Assembly (NCBI GenBank): GCA_019061405.1
Contig: JAHRAF010000007.1
Span: forward strand, 1 to 64,000
Direction: 5' to 3'
DNA from: Wolbachia endosymbiont of Fragariocoptes setiger
GTDB lineage: Bacteria > Pseudomonadota > Alphaproteobacteria > Rickettsiales > Anaplasmataceae
DNA length: 64,000 nt
Shown piece by piece: positions 1-9,293 of this stretch. How positions within the stretch are numbered: the stretch's first letter is position 1; the number at the start of each line of letters is the position of its first letter. A program made the position numbers and the translations under genes. The notes beneath the pieces are model-generated. The model did not search any database and was not told the DNA's origin. It saw only the letters and a list, made by a program, of their open reading frames with translations.

Positions 1-30
1 GGGTTATCTTTCCCTCTTATCTCCTTTATA

Positions 31-1005
31 TCATATTTTTAACTTACAATATTCTTTTGCTTGATCAGTTAAAATACGTCCTCTTGGAGTACGCTTTATA
101 AAGCTAATCTTGATTAAATGAGGTTCAACAGTTTCTTCTATATTTCCAGAATCTTCAGAAAGTGCTATCGATATAGTATCGATACCTACTGGACCTGATG
201 TATTAAGTAAAAATTTTAGATAATTCATATCTAATTTATTTAAACCCATTTTATCCACGCCAAGTTTGAGCAATGCAGAATTAGCAATTTCATTAGTAAT
301 TTTTTTATCATTTTCAACAAAATCTCGTATTCTTTTTAGTAATCTCAGAGCAATTCTTGGAGTACTACGTGCACGGTAGGAAATTTCTTGTGCAGCATTG
401 TCTTCAATATGAACATTAAAAACTTTTGCTCCTCTTTTTATAACTTGTACTAACTCTGTGGATGAATAAAATTCCAGGTGAAGGGGAATGCCAAAACGAT
501 CTCTAAGAGGAGCTGAAAGTAGACCAAGGCGGGTTGTTGCACCAATAAGTGTAAAAGGCGGTAAATCAATTCTTAAAGTACGAGTAGATGAGCCTTCACC
601 AACTAAAACATCTAAGCAAAAGTCTTCCATAGCAGTATAGAGAACTTCTTCTATGTTACGATTTAATCTGTGAATTTCGTCAATGAATAAAACATCTTTT
701 GGATTTAGGGTTGTAAGTATAGCTGCTAAGTCTCCTGCTTTGTTTAATAGAGGACCAGAAGTCGCTCGAAAGCTCACTCTTAACTCTTTTGCTATAATCT
801 GTGCTAAAGTTGTTTTGCCAAGACCAGGAGGACCATGAAGTAAAACGTGATCTAAGGCTTCAGTTCTTGTTTGTGCAGCACTAATAAAAACCTTTAAGTT
901 TTGGATTAAATTTTTTTGTCCTATAAAGTCATCAAGTCTTTCAGGTCTGATATGAGTGCCACGTGTATCTTCATCGTATTCTTTATCGCATAATATTGAT
1001 TTCAT
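31..1005 (-). CDS. ruvB: Holliday junction branch migration ATPase RuvB
   Basis: RuvB is the hexameric AAA+ motor that, loaded by RuvA, drives branch migration of Holliday junctions during recombinational repair. The 324-residue product has the family's usual length. Walker A (GPPGLGKTT) lies at residues 58-66, Walker B (FIDE) ends at about 110, sensor 1 (IGATTR) is near 154-159, and the C-terminal winged helix carries RTPRGR. The start codon overlaps the ruvA stop by four bases on the minus strand, so the two are translationally coupled in the usual ruvA-ruvB order. All visible motifs are intact and I regard the call as secure. Confidence 0.98.
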   Translation of the reverse strand: MKSILCDKEYDEDTRGTHIRPERLDDFIGQKNLIQNLKVFISAAQTRTEALDHVLLHGPPGLGKTTLAQIIAKELRVSFRATSGPLLNKAGDLAAILTTLNPKDVLFIDEIHRLNRNIEEVLYTAMEDFCLDVLVGEGSSTRTLRIDLPPFTLIGATTRLGLLSAPLRDRFGIPLHLEFYSSTELVQVIKRGAKVFNVHIEDNAAQEISYRARSTPRIALRLLKRIRDFVENDKKITNEIANSALLKLGVDKMGLNKLDMNYLKFLLNTSGPVGIDTISIALSEDSGNIEETVEPHLIKISFIKRTPRGRILTDQAKEYCKLKI

Positions 1006-1574
1006 ATTGCTGAAAGATTCTTGAGTGCTATACGAATCATATCTTGTGTTTCTAAATTTGGCGATTCATTCTGTATTTTCCTTATACTCTCATAAGCTTT
1101 GATTTTTTCATATCCAAGGTTAATCAATGCTGAAACTGCATCTTCTCGAATAGGATCATTGTTTACATCAGTTATGCTTACCTTACCGTGTAATTCAGTG
1201 ATAATTCGATTTATAAGTTTTGATCCTAATCCGCTTATCTTAAGTAACACTTTGTCCTCGGTTGCCACTGCAGAGAAAAACTGTTCTGGAGTTAATTTGC
1301 TTAAAATTGACATGGCTATCTTATAACTAATACCATTAACTTTTACGAGTAAGCGCAGACATTTCTGCTCTTCTTTGTTTATAAATCCGTAGAACTGAGA
1401 GGTATTTTCTCTAACATTGAAATAGGTTTCAACAAAGAGTGTTAATTTTTTGTTGAGTTTGCAAAAATTCAAAGATTTAGCTGAAAGATAAATTATATAG
1501 CCAACGTCATTAACATTTAATATTATATGGTTATTGTCAATTTCATCTATTGTTCCACTTAAACTTCCTATCAT
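1002..1574 (-). CDS. ruvA: Holliday junction-binding protein RuvA
   Basis: RuvA is the tetrameric protein that holds the four-way junction in a square-planar form and recruits RuvB. The 190-residue product shows the N-terminal OB fold opening (MIGSLSGTI), the two helix-hairpin-helix DNA-binding segments ([16 protein letters not shown] and [13 protein letters not shown]), and a C-terminal RuvB-contacting domain ([15 protein letters not shown]). It overlaps ruvB by four bases. ruvC is not in this window. The length is typical and no defects are visible. Confidence 0.97.
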   Translation of the reverse strand: MIGSLSGTIDEIDNNHIILNVNDVGYIIYLSAKSLNFCKLNKKLTLFVETYFNVRENTSQFYGFINKEEQKCLRLLVKVNGISYKIAMSILSKLTPEQFFSAVATEDKVLLKISGLGSKLINRIITELHGKVSITDVNNDPIREDAVSALINLGYEKIKAYESIRKIQNESPNLETQDMIRIALKNLSAI

Positions 1575-1604
1575 TTGATTATTTTACATTAGTGATGTTT
1601 TTTT

Positions 1605-2264
1605 TCAATATTTACTTGCTCTAAAAAACCTTATTTTATGTCCTTGATCGATAGCTTTTTGATGATACTTAGTAGTAGGGAAATGTGAGAAATCATCTTC
1701 TTTATAGGACAAAAAATGACACCCTTGTAAATGAGTCTTTATCCATTCTGCATAGTTCTGGTGGTCAGTTGCGATCAGTATATCTTTTGTCATTTTTTTT
1801 GCTAATAGACTTAGAAAATCATAGTTAATAAGCCTTCTTTTATGATGGTTACGTTTTGGCCATGGATCTGGAAAGAAAATAAAAAACCTTTCAATACTGT
1901 TATCTTGAAAATTATTAATTAACCACCTGGCATCTTCTATCCATATTAAAATATTTCTTACATCATGTTCTTCTATATTGATTAGTAATTTAGTAACACC
2001 TTTTAAATAAAGTTCACAACCTATTAGTAGTATATCTGTGTGATTTTGTGCTTGATGAAAGATATTCTCACCGCTACCAAAACCTACTTCTACCCATATT
2101 TGCTTACGTATCTTTGAAATGTTTTCTATCTGGTTTTCATCAATTAAATATTTGTTCAACACCTTCTTGACATCAGGGCTTAATTTTGACCTTCTGGAAA
2201 ATGACTTAATCCATTTCTTATGAAGATCCTTATCTAAACCTTTATTGTTATTCTGTAGCAGCAT
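1605..2264 (-). CDS. trmB: tRNA (guanine-N7)-methyltransferase TrmB
   Basis: TrmB methylates G46 of tRNA to m7G using S-adenosylmethionine. The SAM-binding loop EVGFGSGENIF and the family signature FFPDPWPKRNHHKRR are both present. I place the start at the ATG giving MLLQNNNKG; an in-frame GTG three codons upstream (2273) is the alternative. The gene is convergent with nothing and diverges from rpsA, whose likely promoter abuts its start. About 219 residues, normal for the family. Confidence 0.94.
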   Translation of the reverse strand: MLLQNNNKGLDKDLHKKWIKSFSRRSKLSPDVKKVLNKYLIDENQIENISKIRKQIWVEVGFGSGENIFHQAQNHTDILLIGCELYLKGVTKLLINIEEHDVRNILIWIEDARWLINNFQDNSIERFFIFFPDPWPKRNHHKRRLINYDFLSLLAKKMTKDILIATDHQNYAEWIKTHLQGCHFLSYKEDDFSHFPTTKYHQKAIDQGHKIRFFRASKY

Positions 2265-2273
2265 AAAAACCAC

Positions 2274-2301
2274 TTGTCATTAATTATTAACATTATATAA
2301 T
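2274..2301 (+). promoter_or_regulatory. sigma70-type promoter for rpsA
   Basis: TTGTCA at 2274-2279 and a perfect TATAAT at 2296-2301 are separated by 16 bp. The pair lies 30 bp upstream of the rpsA ATG and just beyond the divergent trmB start. The match to consensus is seen; promoter activity is inferred. Confidence 0.55.
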
Positions 2302-2330
2302 TTTAGTACGTAAATAATAGGTCATAATTT

Positions 2331-3971
2331 ATGAATAATATTCATACTTCACTCACAATAAAGAAATTATCATCCAATAAGTTTATAGAAGAAATATACC
2401 AAGATCAATCAGAAGAAAATAATGATATTCCATTTGAACAATCGTTTATTAGCAAGGTAAGAGAAGGTGATGTAGTTGAAGGAACAATTACCAGAATTAA
2501 CCCTAATGATATTGTAGTAGATATTGGTTTAAAGTCTGATGGAAGAATTCTTATAAAAGAGTTAGGATGTAATGACCAAGTTAATGTTGGATCAAAAATA
2601 AAAGCATATGTGGAAAGAATTGAAGATTGTAATGGAAATGTAGTGCTTAGCCGTGAAAAAGCAATTAAAGATGAAAAGTGGAATAAGCTAGAAGATGATA
2701 TGGAAACAAAATCTGAGGTGAATGGAGTAATTAAACGCTCGATCAAGTGTGGTTTTATCGTTGATCTTGGTGAAGGAATCACTGCCTTTTTACCTCTTAG
2801 TCATGTAGACTTAAAACAGATAAAAGACGCTAGTCATCTAATAGACACTCAACAGAAATTTATTGTGCTAAAGATGGATAAAAGGCAAGGCAATATCGTA
2901 GTGTCAAGAAAACTAGTATTAGAAAAATCACATGCAGATGAAAAACTAAAGTTTCTAGAGTCCTTAAGTGAAGGTGATATAATAGAAGGAAAGATAAAAA
3001 GCATCACCAATTATGGTGTATTTATAGGAATTCATGAGTCAGATACAGTAGGAGTAATAGATGGTTTGCTACACATTACAGATATATCTTGGACTAGAGT
3101 AAGTCACCCCTCAGCAGTTTTTTCTTGTGGCCAAATTATTAAAGTTAAAATCATTAAAATAGATAAAGAGAATGCTAAGGTTTCCCTAGGTATAAAACAA
3201 CTAGAGGATAATCCTTGGCAAGATATAGAATCAAAGTATGGAGTTGGTAGTGTATATAGAGGTCATGTAACCAGCATAGAAGACTATGGCTTGTTTGTTG
3301 AACTTGCTCCTGGTATTGAGGGTTTAGTACATACATCAGAAATTAGTTGGGTAAGAAGTAATCTGCCAGTAAGTAATTTTGTTAAGAGAGGACAGGAGAT
3401 ACATGTTAAAGTTCTTAATATTGATACCACTAAGAATAGAATGAGTCTAAGTATGAAAGAATGTACTGCTAATCCCTGGCAAACATTTATTGATAAATAC
3501 CGTCCTGGTTCAATAGTTTCTGGTAAAATAAAAAATAATACTGGTTCATACTTATCAGTCTCTTTTGATGATCATGAAATAGATGAGAATGTAGAAGGTA
3601 TAGTATACTCAAAAGATTTATGTTGGTCCAGTAATGCTATAGATGAGATTAAAAAATATATTATAGGTGATATAATAGATGTAAAAGTACTTAGGGCAAA
3701 TGTAAATCGAGAAAAAATTTATCTTGGTATTAAACAAATAGACTATGATCCTCTTGAGGAATTGATCAAAAAAGTCAAGATAGGGGATAAAATGCAAGTT
3801 ACTATCAGTAAGAGAGAAGACAGTGGTTTAATTGTTGAAGTTGGAACTGGTATTGGCGTCTTAATAGAGCAGCAAAATCTACCAGAAGACAGAAAGCTTT
3901 CTATATCAGAAGTAGTAGAGGCTGAAGTTATGGATATAGAGGAGTATAGAGTAATATTATCTATCAAGTAA
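2331..3971 (+). CDS. rpsA: 30S ribosomal protein S1
   Basis: S1 binds mRNA on the small subunit and helps start translation of weakly structured or RBS-poor leaders. The 546-residue product consists of about six consecutive S1 (OB-fold) domains, each with a GxVxxGxVxxIxxYGxFVxL-type pattern, for example VREGDVVEGTITRI near 45, EGDIIEGKIKSITNYGVFI near 213 and GSVYRGHVTSIEDYGLFVEL near 306. It is followed 17 bp later by ihfB, the widely conserved rpsA-ihfB order. The usual upstream cmk is not present; trmB diverges instead. Confidence 0.97.
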   Translation: MNNIHTSLTIKKLSSNKFIEEIYQDQSEENNDIPFEQSFISKVREGDVVEGTITRINPNDIVVDIGLKSDGRILIKELGCNDQVNVGSKIKAYVERIEDCNGNVVLSREKAIKDEKWNKLEDDMETKSEVNGVIKRSIKCGFIVDLGEGITAFLPLSHVDLKQIKDASHLIDTQQKFIVLKMDKRQGNIVVSRKLVLEKSHADEKLKFLESLSEGDIIEGKIKSITNYGVFIGIHESDTVGVIDGLLHITDISWTRVSHPSAVFSCGQIIKVKIIKIDKENAKVSLGIKQLEDNPWQDIESKYGVGSVYRGHVTSIEDYGLFVELAPGIEGLVHTSEISWVRSNLPVSNFVKRGQEIHVKVLNIDTTKNRMSLSMKECTANPWQTFIDKYRPGSIVSGKIKNNTGSYLSVSFDDHEIDENVEGIVYSKDLCWSSNAIDEIKKYIIGDIIDVKVLRANVNREKIYLGIKQIDYDPLEELIKKVKIGDKMQVTISKREDSGLIVEVGTGIGVLIEQQNLPEDRKLSISEVVEAEVMDIEEYRVILSIK

Positions 3972-3987
3972 ACGAATTCATACTGCA

Positions 3988-4272
3988 ATGGTAAAAAAAT
4001 CTGATATAGTGGAGAGAGTCATAGTAAGAAATCCTTCTCTAGATAGAAGAATAATTAGAGCAGTAGTGGATCGTTTTTTTGAAATACTCTCTGAAACACT
4101 AAAAGATCATAATAGAATTGAATTAAGAGGATTTGCTTCTTTTTCGATAAGAAGTTACAATATAACAGACTCTTCTATTATGCACAGGCTTAAAAAAGAC
4201 AAATACTTCAAAGTGTATTTTCGTAGTAGTAAGATTATATCTAATTTGATAAACCGCCAATGCAAACAGTAG
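3988..4272 (+). CDS. ihfB: IHF beta-like (HU/IHF family) DNA-binding protein
   Basis: HU/IHF-family nucleoid protein that bends DNA as a dimer. The N-terminal helices (SDIVERVIVRNPSL) and the strand RIELRGFASFSIR are clear, and the position directly behind rpsA points to the IHF beta subunit rather than HU. It is 94 residues long. The beta-arm region that normally reads RNPxTG with a DNA-intercalating proline is replaced here by TDSSIMHR and contains no proline, so bending may be altered. The 3' end overlaps zapA by 13 bases. Confidence 0.85.
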   Translation: MVKKSDIVERVIVRNPSLDRRIIRAVVDRFFEILSETLKDHNRIELRGFASFSIRSYNITDSSIMHRLKKDKYFKVYFRSSKIISNLINRQCKQ

Positions 4273-4577
4273 AAATAGTGATACGAAATAATAAATATAA
4301 AATATCCTGTCAGAATGAAAAAAAGGATCATCTATTTTTTTTAGTGAATCGTTTTGATAAGTTAGTCAATTGTATAGCACAAAAGACAAATGGAAAAGGT
4401 TCTGATGCATTAAACTTTCTTCTTGCAGCTCTTACTCTTGAAGATAGAATAATTGAACTGAATAATGAGTTACATAGAGTAAATCAAGATTATAGATTTA
4501 GAAAAAAAACTGAATATACCGAAATACTGAGTAAAGTAAACAAAGTTATTACTAATCTTGAACAGATGAAGAAGTAA
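4260..4577 (+). CDS. zapA: cell division protein ZapA
   Basis: ZapA crosslinks FtsZ protofilaments and stabilises the Z ring. The 105-residue product begins with the typical strand pattern (VEIVIRNNKYKISC, then LVNRFDKLVNCIAQK), continues with a helix carrying DALNFLLAALTLEDRIIEL, and ends in a charged coiled-coil tail. It overlaps the end of ihfB and is probably co-transcribed from the rpsA promoter. Its 3' end overlaps the convergent sdhE gene by 26 bases. Confidence 0.82.
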   Translation: MQTVEIVIRNNKYKISCQNEKKDHLFFLVNRFDKLVNCIAQKTNGKGSDALNFLLAALTLEDRIIELNNELHRVNQDYRFRKKTEYTEILSKVNKVITNLEQMKK

Positions 4578-4800
4578 TTAAGTAAAATATCTTCTTGCTT
4601 AAGTGTTGTGGAATATCTTCTTTGCCAGTAATGTAACTGTATAAATCGTGATCATCTAAATTGACTATTTTTTCATATTCAAGAAGTTCATTAAATGAAA
4701 ACTTTTCTAAGTGTTTTAATGCAAAATTACCTAATAATACGTCAGTTTCCTTACAGCCTCTGTGCCAACTTCTATACATTAATTTTCTTTTTAAATTCAT
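4552..4800 (-). CDS. sdhE: succinate dehydrogenase assembly factor SdhE (DUF339)
   Basis: SdhE promotes covalent attachment of FAD to the SdhA flavoprotein of respiratory complex II. The 82-residue product has the family's hallmark RGxxE-type motif as RGCKETD, preceded by LMYRSWH and followed by the helix pattern LLEYEKIVNLDDHDLYSYITG. Small size and motif spacing fit the family (DUF339/SDH5). It is convergent with zapA, with overlapping 3' ends. Confidence 0.88.
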   Translation of the reverse strand: MNLKRKLMYRSWHRGCKETDVLLGNFALKHLEKFSFNELLEYEKIVNLDDHDLYSYITGKEDIPQHLSKKIFYLITSSSVQD

Positions 4801-4904
4801 TATTTAGTGTGAGTTTTGTGTTAATTTGAAGACAAAATTAAAAACTTGTCAAGTATAAGGTGCTTTCATTATAATCAAAGCTTAATTAATATTTAAATAT
4901 ATCA

Positions 4905-6023
4905 GTGCTTAGCTTTATCAATCAACTCGGCAGCGTAGGATACTATTTTATCTCATTTTCTATAATAATCTCTATCATTGTTTTTGTTCATGAGTATGGA
5001 CACTATATTGTTGCTAAAATTTGTCAGGTAAAGGTTGAATTTTTTTCTATAGGTTTCGGACCTGAAATTTTTGGCTTTAACGATAAATCTGGTACTAGAT
5101 GGAAACTTAGTGCTATTCCACTTGGTGGTTATGTTAAAATGCTAGGTGATACAAACGAAGCAAGTATAGCCACTAGTATGGTTGAAGAAGAAAAGTTACA
5201 CTCGTTTTATGCAAAGGCAAGATATAAAAAGGCGGCAATAGTTTTTGCAGGTCCACTTGCAAATATTATATTTACTTTTGTGGTCTTAACTATATTTTTT
5301 TCTTTTGAAGGATATTATCGTACACCTCCTATTATAGGAAGTGTCATTAAAAGTAGTGCAGCTGAGAAGGTTGGACTTTTACCCGGTGATATCATCTTAA
5401 AAATCAACAATCATAAGATAAAATACTTTGAAGATATTTCACGTATGGTGATATCTAACTCCAGAACAAAAATGAAAATTGAATATCAAAGGAATAACAA
5501 TAGAGCCAAAGTAGTTCTGATTCCATCAGTAATCAGGGATCAAGATGCCTTTGGTAATATAATAGAAAGAGAAAGTATAGGCATTACTTCCATGAATATA
5601 GAAAGAATAAAACAATCATCCTTTATTGGTTCTATAGGTCTTTCTATGCAAGAGACTTATCATAATATGGGTATAACAATAAAAGTAATAGGACAAATGT
5701 TAACGGGCAAAAGAAATATAGATAAAATAGGTGGACCAATAAAAATAGCAAAATATTCTGGTCAATCGGCTAAAAAAGGATTCACTACAACACTATACTT
5801 TATGGCGGTTATTTCAATTAACTTAGCTGTGATGAATCTACTGCCAATTCCTTTGCTAGATGGAGGACATTTATTTCATTATATGATAGAAGCACTCATA
5901 AGAAGAGACTTAAACTTAAAATACCAGAAATATGCAGCTATTCTAGGGGCATTTATTCTATTTTCACTGACAGGCATTGCAATATTGAATGATATTAAAT
6001 ATATTATTTTTACTAAAATATGA
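4905..6023 (+). CDS. rseP: RseP-type site-2 zinc metalloprotease
   Basis: Membrane-embedded M50 protease that cleaves transmembrane segments such as anti-sigma factors and signal-peptide remnants. The zinc motif HEYGH sits at residues 29-33 in the first membrane helix, the second metal ligand region is NLLPIPLLDGGH near the C terminus, and a PDZ domain occupies roughly 120-200 (VGLLPGDIILKINNHKI). The start is GTG. It heads an operon with bamA (4-base overlap), skp and fabZ. The length of 372 residues is typical. Confidence 0.95.
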   Translation: MLSFINQLGSVGYYFISFSIIISIIVFVHEYGHYIVAKICQVKVEFFSIGFGPEIFGFNDKSGTRWKLSAIPLGGYVKMLGDTNEASIATSMVEEEKLHSFYAKARYKKAAIVFAGPLANIIFTFVVLTIFFSFEGYYRTPPIIGSVIKSSAAEKVGLLPGDIILKINNHKIKYFEDISRMVISNSRTKMKIEYQRNNNRAKVVLIPSVIRDQDAFGNIIERESIGITSMNIERIKQSSFIGSIGLSMQETYHNMGITIKVIGQMLTGKRNIDKIGGPIKIAKYSGQSAKKGFTTTLYFMAVISINLAVMNLLPIPLLDGGHLFHYMIEALIRRDLNLKYQKYAAILGAFILFSLTGIAILNDIKYIIFTKI

Positions 6024-8302
6024 AAAAGATATTTTATGTATTGCTAATAATATTTGCTACGTGTACCCTTTCTGCAGGTGAAGTACAAATTGAAAGTATA
6101 GAAATTAATGGTAATGAAAGAGTAACCAAAGAGACTATCCTTTTTTATATTAAATTAAAGGTTGGTAAATATATAAATGAAAGTGATATAGATTTAGCTG
6201 TGAAAAATCTATATAAAACAAAATTGTTTGCTAATGTTAGCGCTACTATTAATAAGGAAAAAGCTTTAACTATAGAAGTAAAAGAGAACCCTCTAATCAA
6301 CGCAATTATCTTACAAGGTAACAAGCTATTTAGTAATAAGGAATTGCTTACTAATATAGTACAATCTAAACCACTCAATATCTTCAATGAAATAAAAGTA
6401 AATAGTGATTTAGTAAACTTGCTTACTACTTATAGAAATAATGGTAAAATTGGTGCTAAGATCAATTATGAATTAGTAGCTCTAGATAATAATAGAATAA
6501 ATCTAATCTTCAAAATATATGAGGGTAAAACTTCACGAGTAAAAACTGTAAGGTTTATAGGTAATAATAGTTTTTCTAATGATGAGTTAAATAAAATTAT
6601 TCAGTTAAATAATGAGAATATTTTAACTAGTTTATTTAAAGCAATTTTCAAAAGTGGAAACTACTATTCTCCTCAATATTTATTAATCAATACTGAATTA
6701 CTTGATCGCTTTTATTCATCTAATGGATATGTTGACAATCATATACAACCAATTATTGAAATTGATAACAATTACCAAGTACATATCACTTTTTTAGTTA
6801 ATGAAGGAAAGCAATTTCTATTTGGTAATGATAAGGTTATAATAGCACCTGAAGTCTTTGATCTTGATCTCGATAAAGAATTAAATAAGTTTATTATAGA
6901 GAAAAATAATCGAATATTCAATAAAACTGAGGTACATCATATATTAGATAAAATAAATCAACATTTAAACACACGAGGTTACATATTTGCAAAAGTTAAT
7001 CCAGAATATTCACAACATGAAAATTTTATAGATGTGATATACAATATATTTCCGGGTAAAAAAACTTATATAAATCAAATTACAATAAATGGTAATGATC
7101 GTACTTTAGATAAGATAATTAGAGGTAAATTAAGTGCAGTTGAAGGGGACCCTTATAATGTATTAGAAATTCAAAAATCCCGTAAAAGAATATTGAGTAC
7201 AGATTTCTTTTCATCAGTAAAAATAAATAACTACCCTATTAGTGATAGTGCTGTTGATCTTGAAGTAAATGTAAAAGAAAAAAGAACAGGAATGTTTTCT
7301 TTGGCAGGTGGGCTTTCTTTTCCTGGTGATGCTTTCTTTAAAACTGATGTAAAAGAACCCAATTTACTTGGTACAGGAAAAGAATTATCTTTTTCACTAG
7401 AAAAAAGCCAAAATTCTTTTCTCACTGATATAGAAATAATTGAGAATAATTTTAATTACTCTGATACATCAATAAGTGCAGGAGTGTTTTATGAAAAGCG
7501 TAAACAAGCAAATACTAATTTTAGTAATCAGAATATGGGATTTTCGTCTAAATTATCATATAAAGTTACAGAAAATTTAACACATTCACTTCGTTATCTT
7601 TATAAACACGGTAAGGTTTCTAGAAGGAATCAAGAAGACGATAAACGTACTATTTCCTCTATTGGTTATACATTAGCATATAGTACATTAGATAATTTAT
7701 ACTCTCCAAGAGAGGGGTATTTACTTCGGTTAAGTCAAGATTTATCTGGTTTAGTAGGGGGAAATGTAGATTTCCTCAAATCAGAGTTTTTATCCTTTAT
7801 TACTCGTCCTATATTGAGCAATTTTGATGATGATATAATATTACGATTTAAAGCAGCAGCAGGATATATTTTTTCATATAGTAACAAGCCATTAGGAGTA
7901 GAGCAGCACTTTTTTAAGGGTAGTAATGAAATTAGAGGGTTTGATTTATCTGGAATTGGTCCTAGAGATAAGAATGACAATTCATTAGGAGGAAAATTTT
8001 ATTTTAATGCTACACAGCAAATAGACTTTCCATTACCAAAAATTTATGAGCAATCCAAAATAAAAGGTTCATTATTTATTGACTATGCAACGCTTTTTGG
8101 TTTAGACTGCGGAGATAACAGATGTGGAGATATGTATAAAGATAATCATCTTTTAAGAATATCAGCAGGTTTTGGTTTTTCTATACCATTTCCTCTAGGA
8201 GGTAGACTAAGATTAGACTTTGGTTTTCCTTTGAAAAAAGAAGATTATGATAGAATGCCTTCTCCAGAACATATAAAATTTTCTATTGAAACGGGGATAT
8301 AA
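6020..8302 (+). CDS. bamA: outer membrane protein assembly factor BamA
   Basis: BamA is the essential Omp85 insertase for outer-membrane beta-barrel proteins. An N-terminal signal peptide ends near residue 20, followed by POTRA domains over about 20-420 (the first: IESIEINGNERVTKETILFYI) and a C-terminal beta-barrel ending in FSIETGI. The barrel contains a variant of the conserved strand motif (FFKGSNEIRGFDLSGIGPRD). The 760-residue length is normal. It overlaps rseP by 4 bases and abuts skp (TAATG), which argues for one transcript. Intact BamA indicates a functional outer membrane. Confidence 0.97.
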   Translation: MKKIFYVLLIIFATCTLSAGEVQIESIEINGNERVTKETILFYIKLKVGKYINESDIDLAVKNLYKTKLFANVSATINKEKALTIEVKENPLINAIILQGNKLFSNKELLTNIVQSKPLNIFNEIKVNSDLVNLLTTYRNNGKIGAKINYELVALDNNRINLIFKIYEGKTSRVKTVRFIGNNSFSNDELNKIIQLNNENILTSLFKAIFKSGNYYSPQYLLINTELLDRFYSSNGYVDNHIQPIIEIDNNYQVHITFLVNEGKQFLFGNDKVIIAPEVFDLDLDKELNKFIIEKNNRIFNKTEVHHILDKINQHLNTRGYIFAKVNPEYSQHENFIDVIYNIFPGKKTYINQITINGNDRTLDKIIRGKLSAVEGDPYNVLEIQKSRKRILSTDFFSSVKINNYPISDSAVDLEVNVKEKRTGMFSLAGGLSFPGDAFFKTDVKEPNLLGTGKELSFSLEKSQNSFLTDIEIIENNFNYSDTSISAGVFYEKRKQANTNFSNQNMGFSSKLSYKVTENLTHSLRYLYKHGKVSRRNQEDDKRTISSIGYTLAYSTLDNLYSPREGYLLRLSQDLSGLVGGNVDFLKSEFLSFITRPILSNFDDDIILRFKAAAGYIFSYSNKPLGVEQHFFKGSNEIRGFDLSGIGPRDKNDNSLGGKFYFNATQQIDFPLPKIYEQSKIKGSLFIDYATLFGLDCGDNRCGDMYKDNHLLRISAGFGFSIPFPLGGRLRLDFGFPLKKEDYDRMPSPEHIKFSIETGI

Positions 8303-8835
8303 TGAAGTATTGGAATTTAATTTGTACAATTGTTTTATTTTTAACCACCTTGCTAGTCTTATACGGACATTCTAATTATTCAGTCGGAATAGTTGATAGT
8401 GAAAGTGTGATTCATGAATCACTTGCCTTTCAAGGTATACAGAAACAGATACAAGAAGAAAATTTAAAGTTACAAGAGGAATTTGAAGGAGAGCTTGTAA
8501 AGCTTAAACCTTCAAAGGAAGAATTTGAGCTTTTATCAGAAGAAGCAAAAAGAGAAAAAGCAGAACAATTTAATAAAGATACAACAGAAATTAGAGATAA
8601 ATACGCAAAAAAAGCTTCAAATTTAGAAAATAAATATCAAGAAGCAATAGATAATGTTTTTAAGAAAGTTAAGGAAACAGTTGAGAAAATAGCAAAAAGT
8701 GAAGAAATTAACCTAGTATTACTTGTATCAAAGAAAAATCAGGTTTTGTATTCAGCAAATAAAATAGATCTTTCTGACAAAATATTAAAAAGCATAAATA
8801 AAGATCTTCCTAAGCTTGTACTAAAGGAGGACTAA
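8302..8835 (+). CDS. periplasmic chaperone Skp/OmpH
   Basis: Skp family proteins escort unfolded outer membrane proteins through the periplasm to BamA. The 177-residue product has an N-terminal membrane/signal segment (residues about 5-22), the start of the core strand (YSVGIVDSESVI), and a long charged coiled coil at about 45-135, which is the tentacle region. The position between bamA and fabZ is the classic one; lpxD, which separates skp and fabZ in lipid-A producers, is missing. The start overlaps the bamA stop by one base. Confidence 0.88.
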   Translation: MKYWNLICTIVLFLTTLLVLYGHSNYSVGIVDSESVIHESLAFQGIQKQIQEENLKLQEEFEGELVKLKPSKEEFELLSEEAKREKAEQFNKDTTEIRDKYAKKASNLENKYQEAIDNVFKKVKETVEKIAKSEEINLVLLVSKKNQVLYSANKIDLSDKILKSINKDLPKLVLKED

Positions 8836-8847
8836 GAATAATTTTCT

Positions 8848-9288
8848 ATGCAATTCAGCATCAATGATATTATATCCATAATACCTCACTCCTATCCATT
8901 TCTTTTAGTAGATAAAGTAATAGAATGTGATTATGGTAAAAATATAAAAGCAATAAAGAACGTCACTATTAATGAACCATTTTTTACTGGTCATTTTCCT
9001 GGTAATCCAATAATGCCAGGTGTTCTAATAATTGAATCCCTTGCTCAGACAGCTGCAATATGTGTACTTACTGAAAATTCAAAAAAGAATTCAATTGTTT
9101 ATCTCATGTCTATTGAGAGGGCAAAATTTAGAAAATCAGTCATTCCAGGGGACACATTGATTCTTCATGCAAATGTCAGAAGCATACGTCTAAAGGCTTG
9201 TAAATTTGAATGTGTCGCATATGTAAAAGAAGAAAAAGTTGCAGAAGCAACAATTCTGGCAATGCTTCAAGAGAAAAACGATAGTTAA
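8848..9288 (+). CDS. fabZ: 3-hydroxyacyl-ACP dehydratase FabZ
   Basis: FabZ dehydrates 3-hydroxyacyl-ACP to trans-2-enoyl-ACP in fatty acid elongation. The catalytic histidine lies in GHFPGNPIMPG (His49) and the catalytic glutamate in IIESLAQTA (Glu63); the N terminus (IIPHSYPFLLVDKV) is also typical. The 146-residue hot-dog fold protein has the usual length. It closes the rseP-bamA-skp-fabZ operon and converges on the hydrolase gene. Confidence 0.96.
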   Translation: MQFSINDIISIIPHSYPFLLVDKVIECDYGKNIKAIKNVTINEPFFTGHFPGNPIMPGVLIIESLAQTAAICVLTENSKKNSIVYLMSIERAKFRKSVIPGDTLILHANVRSIRLKACKFECVAYVKEEKVAEATILAMLQEKNDS

Positions 9289-9293
9289 TCTTT

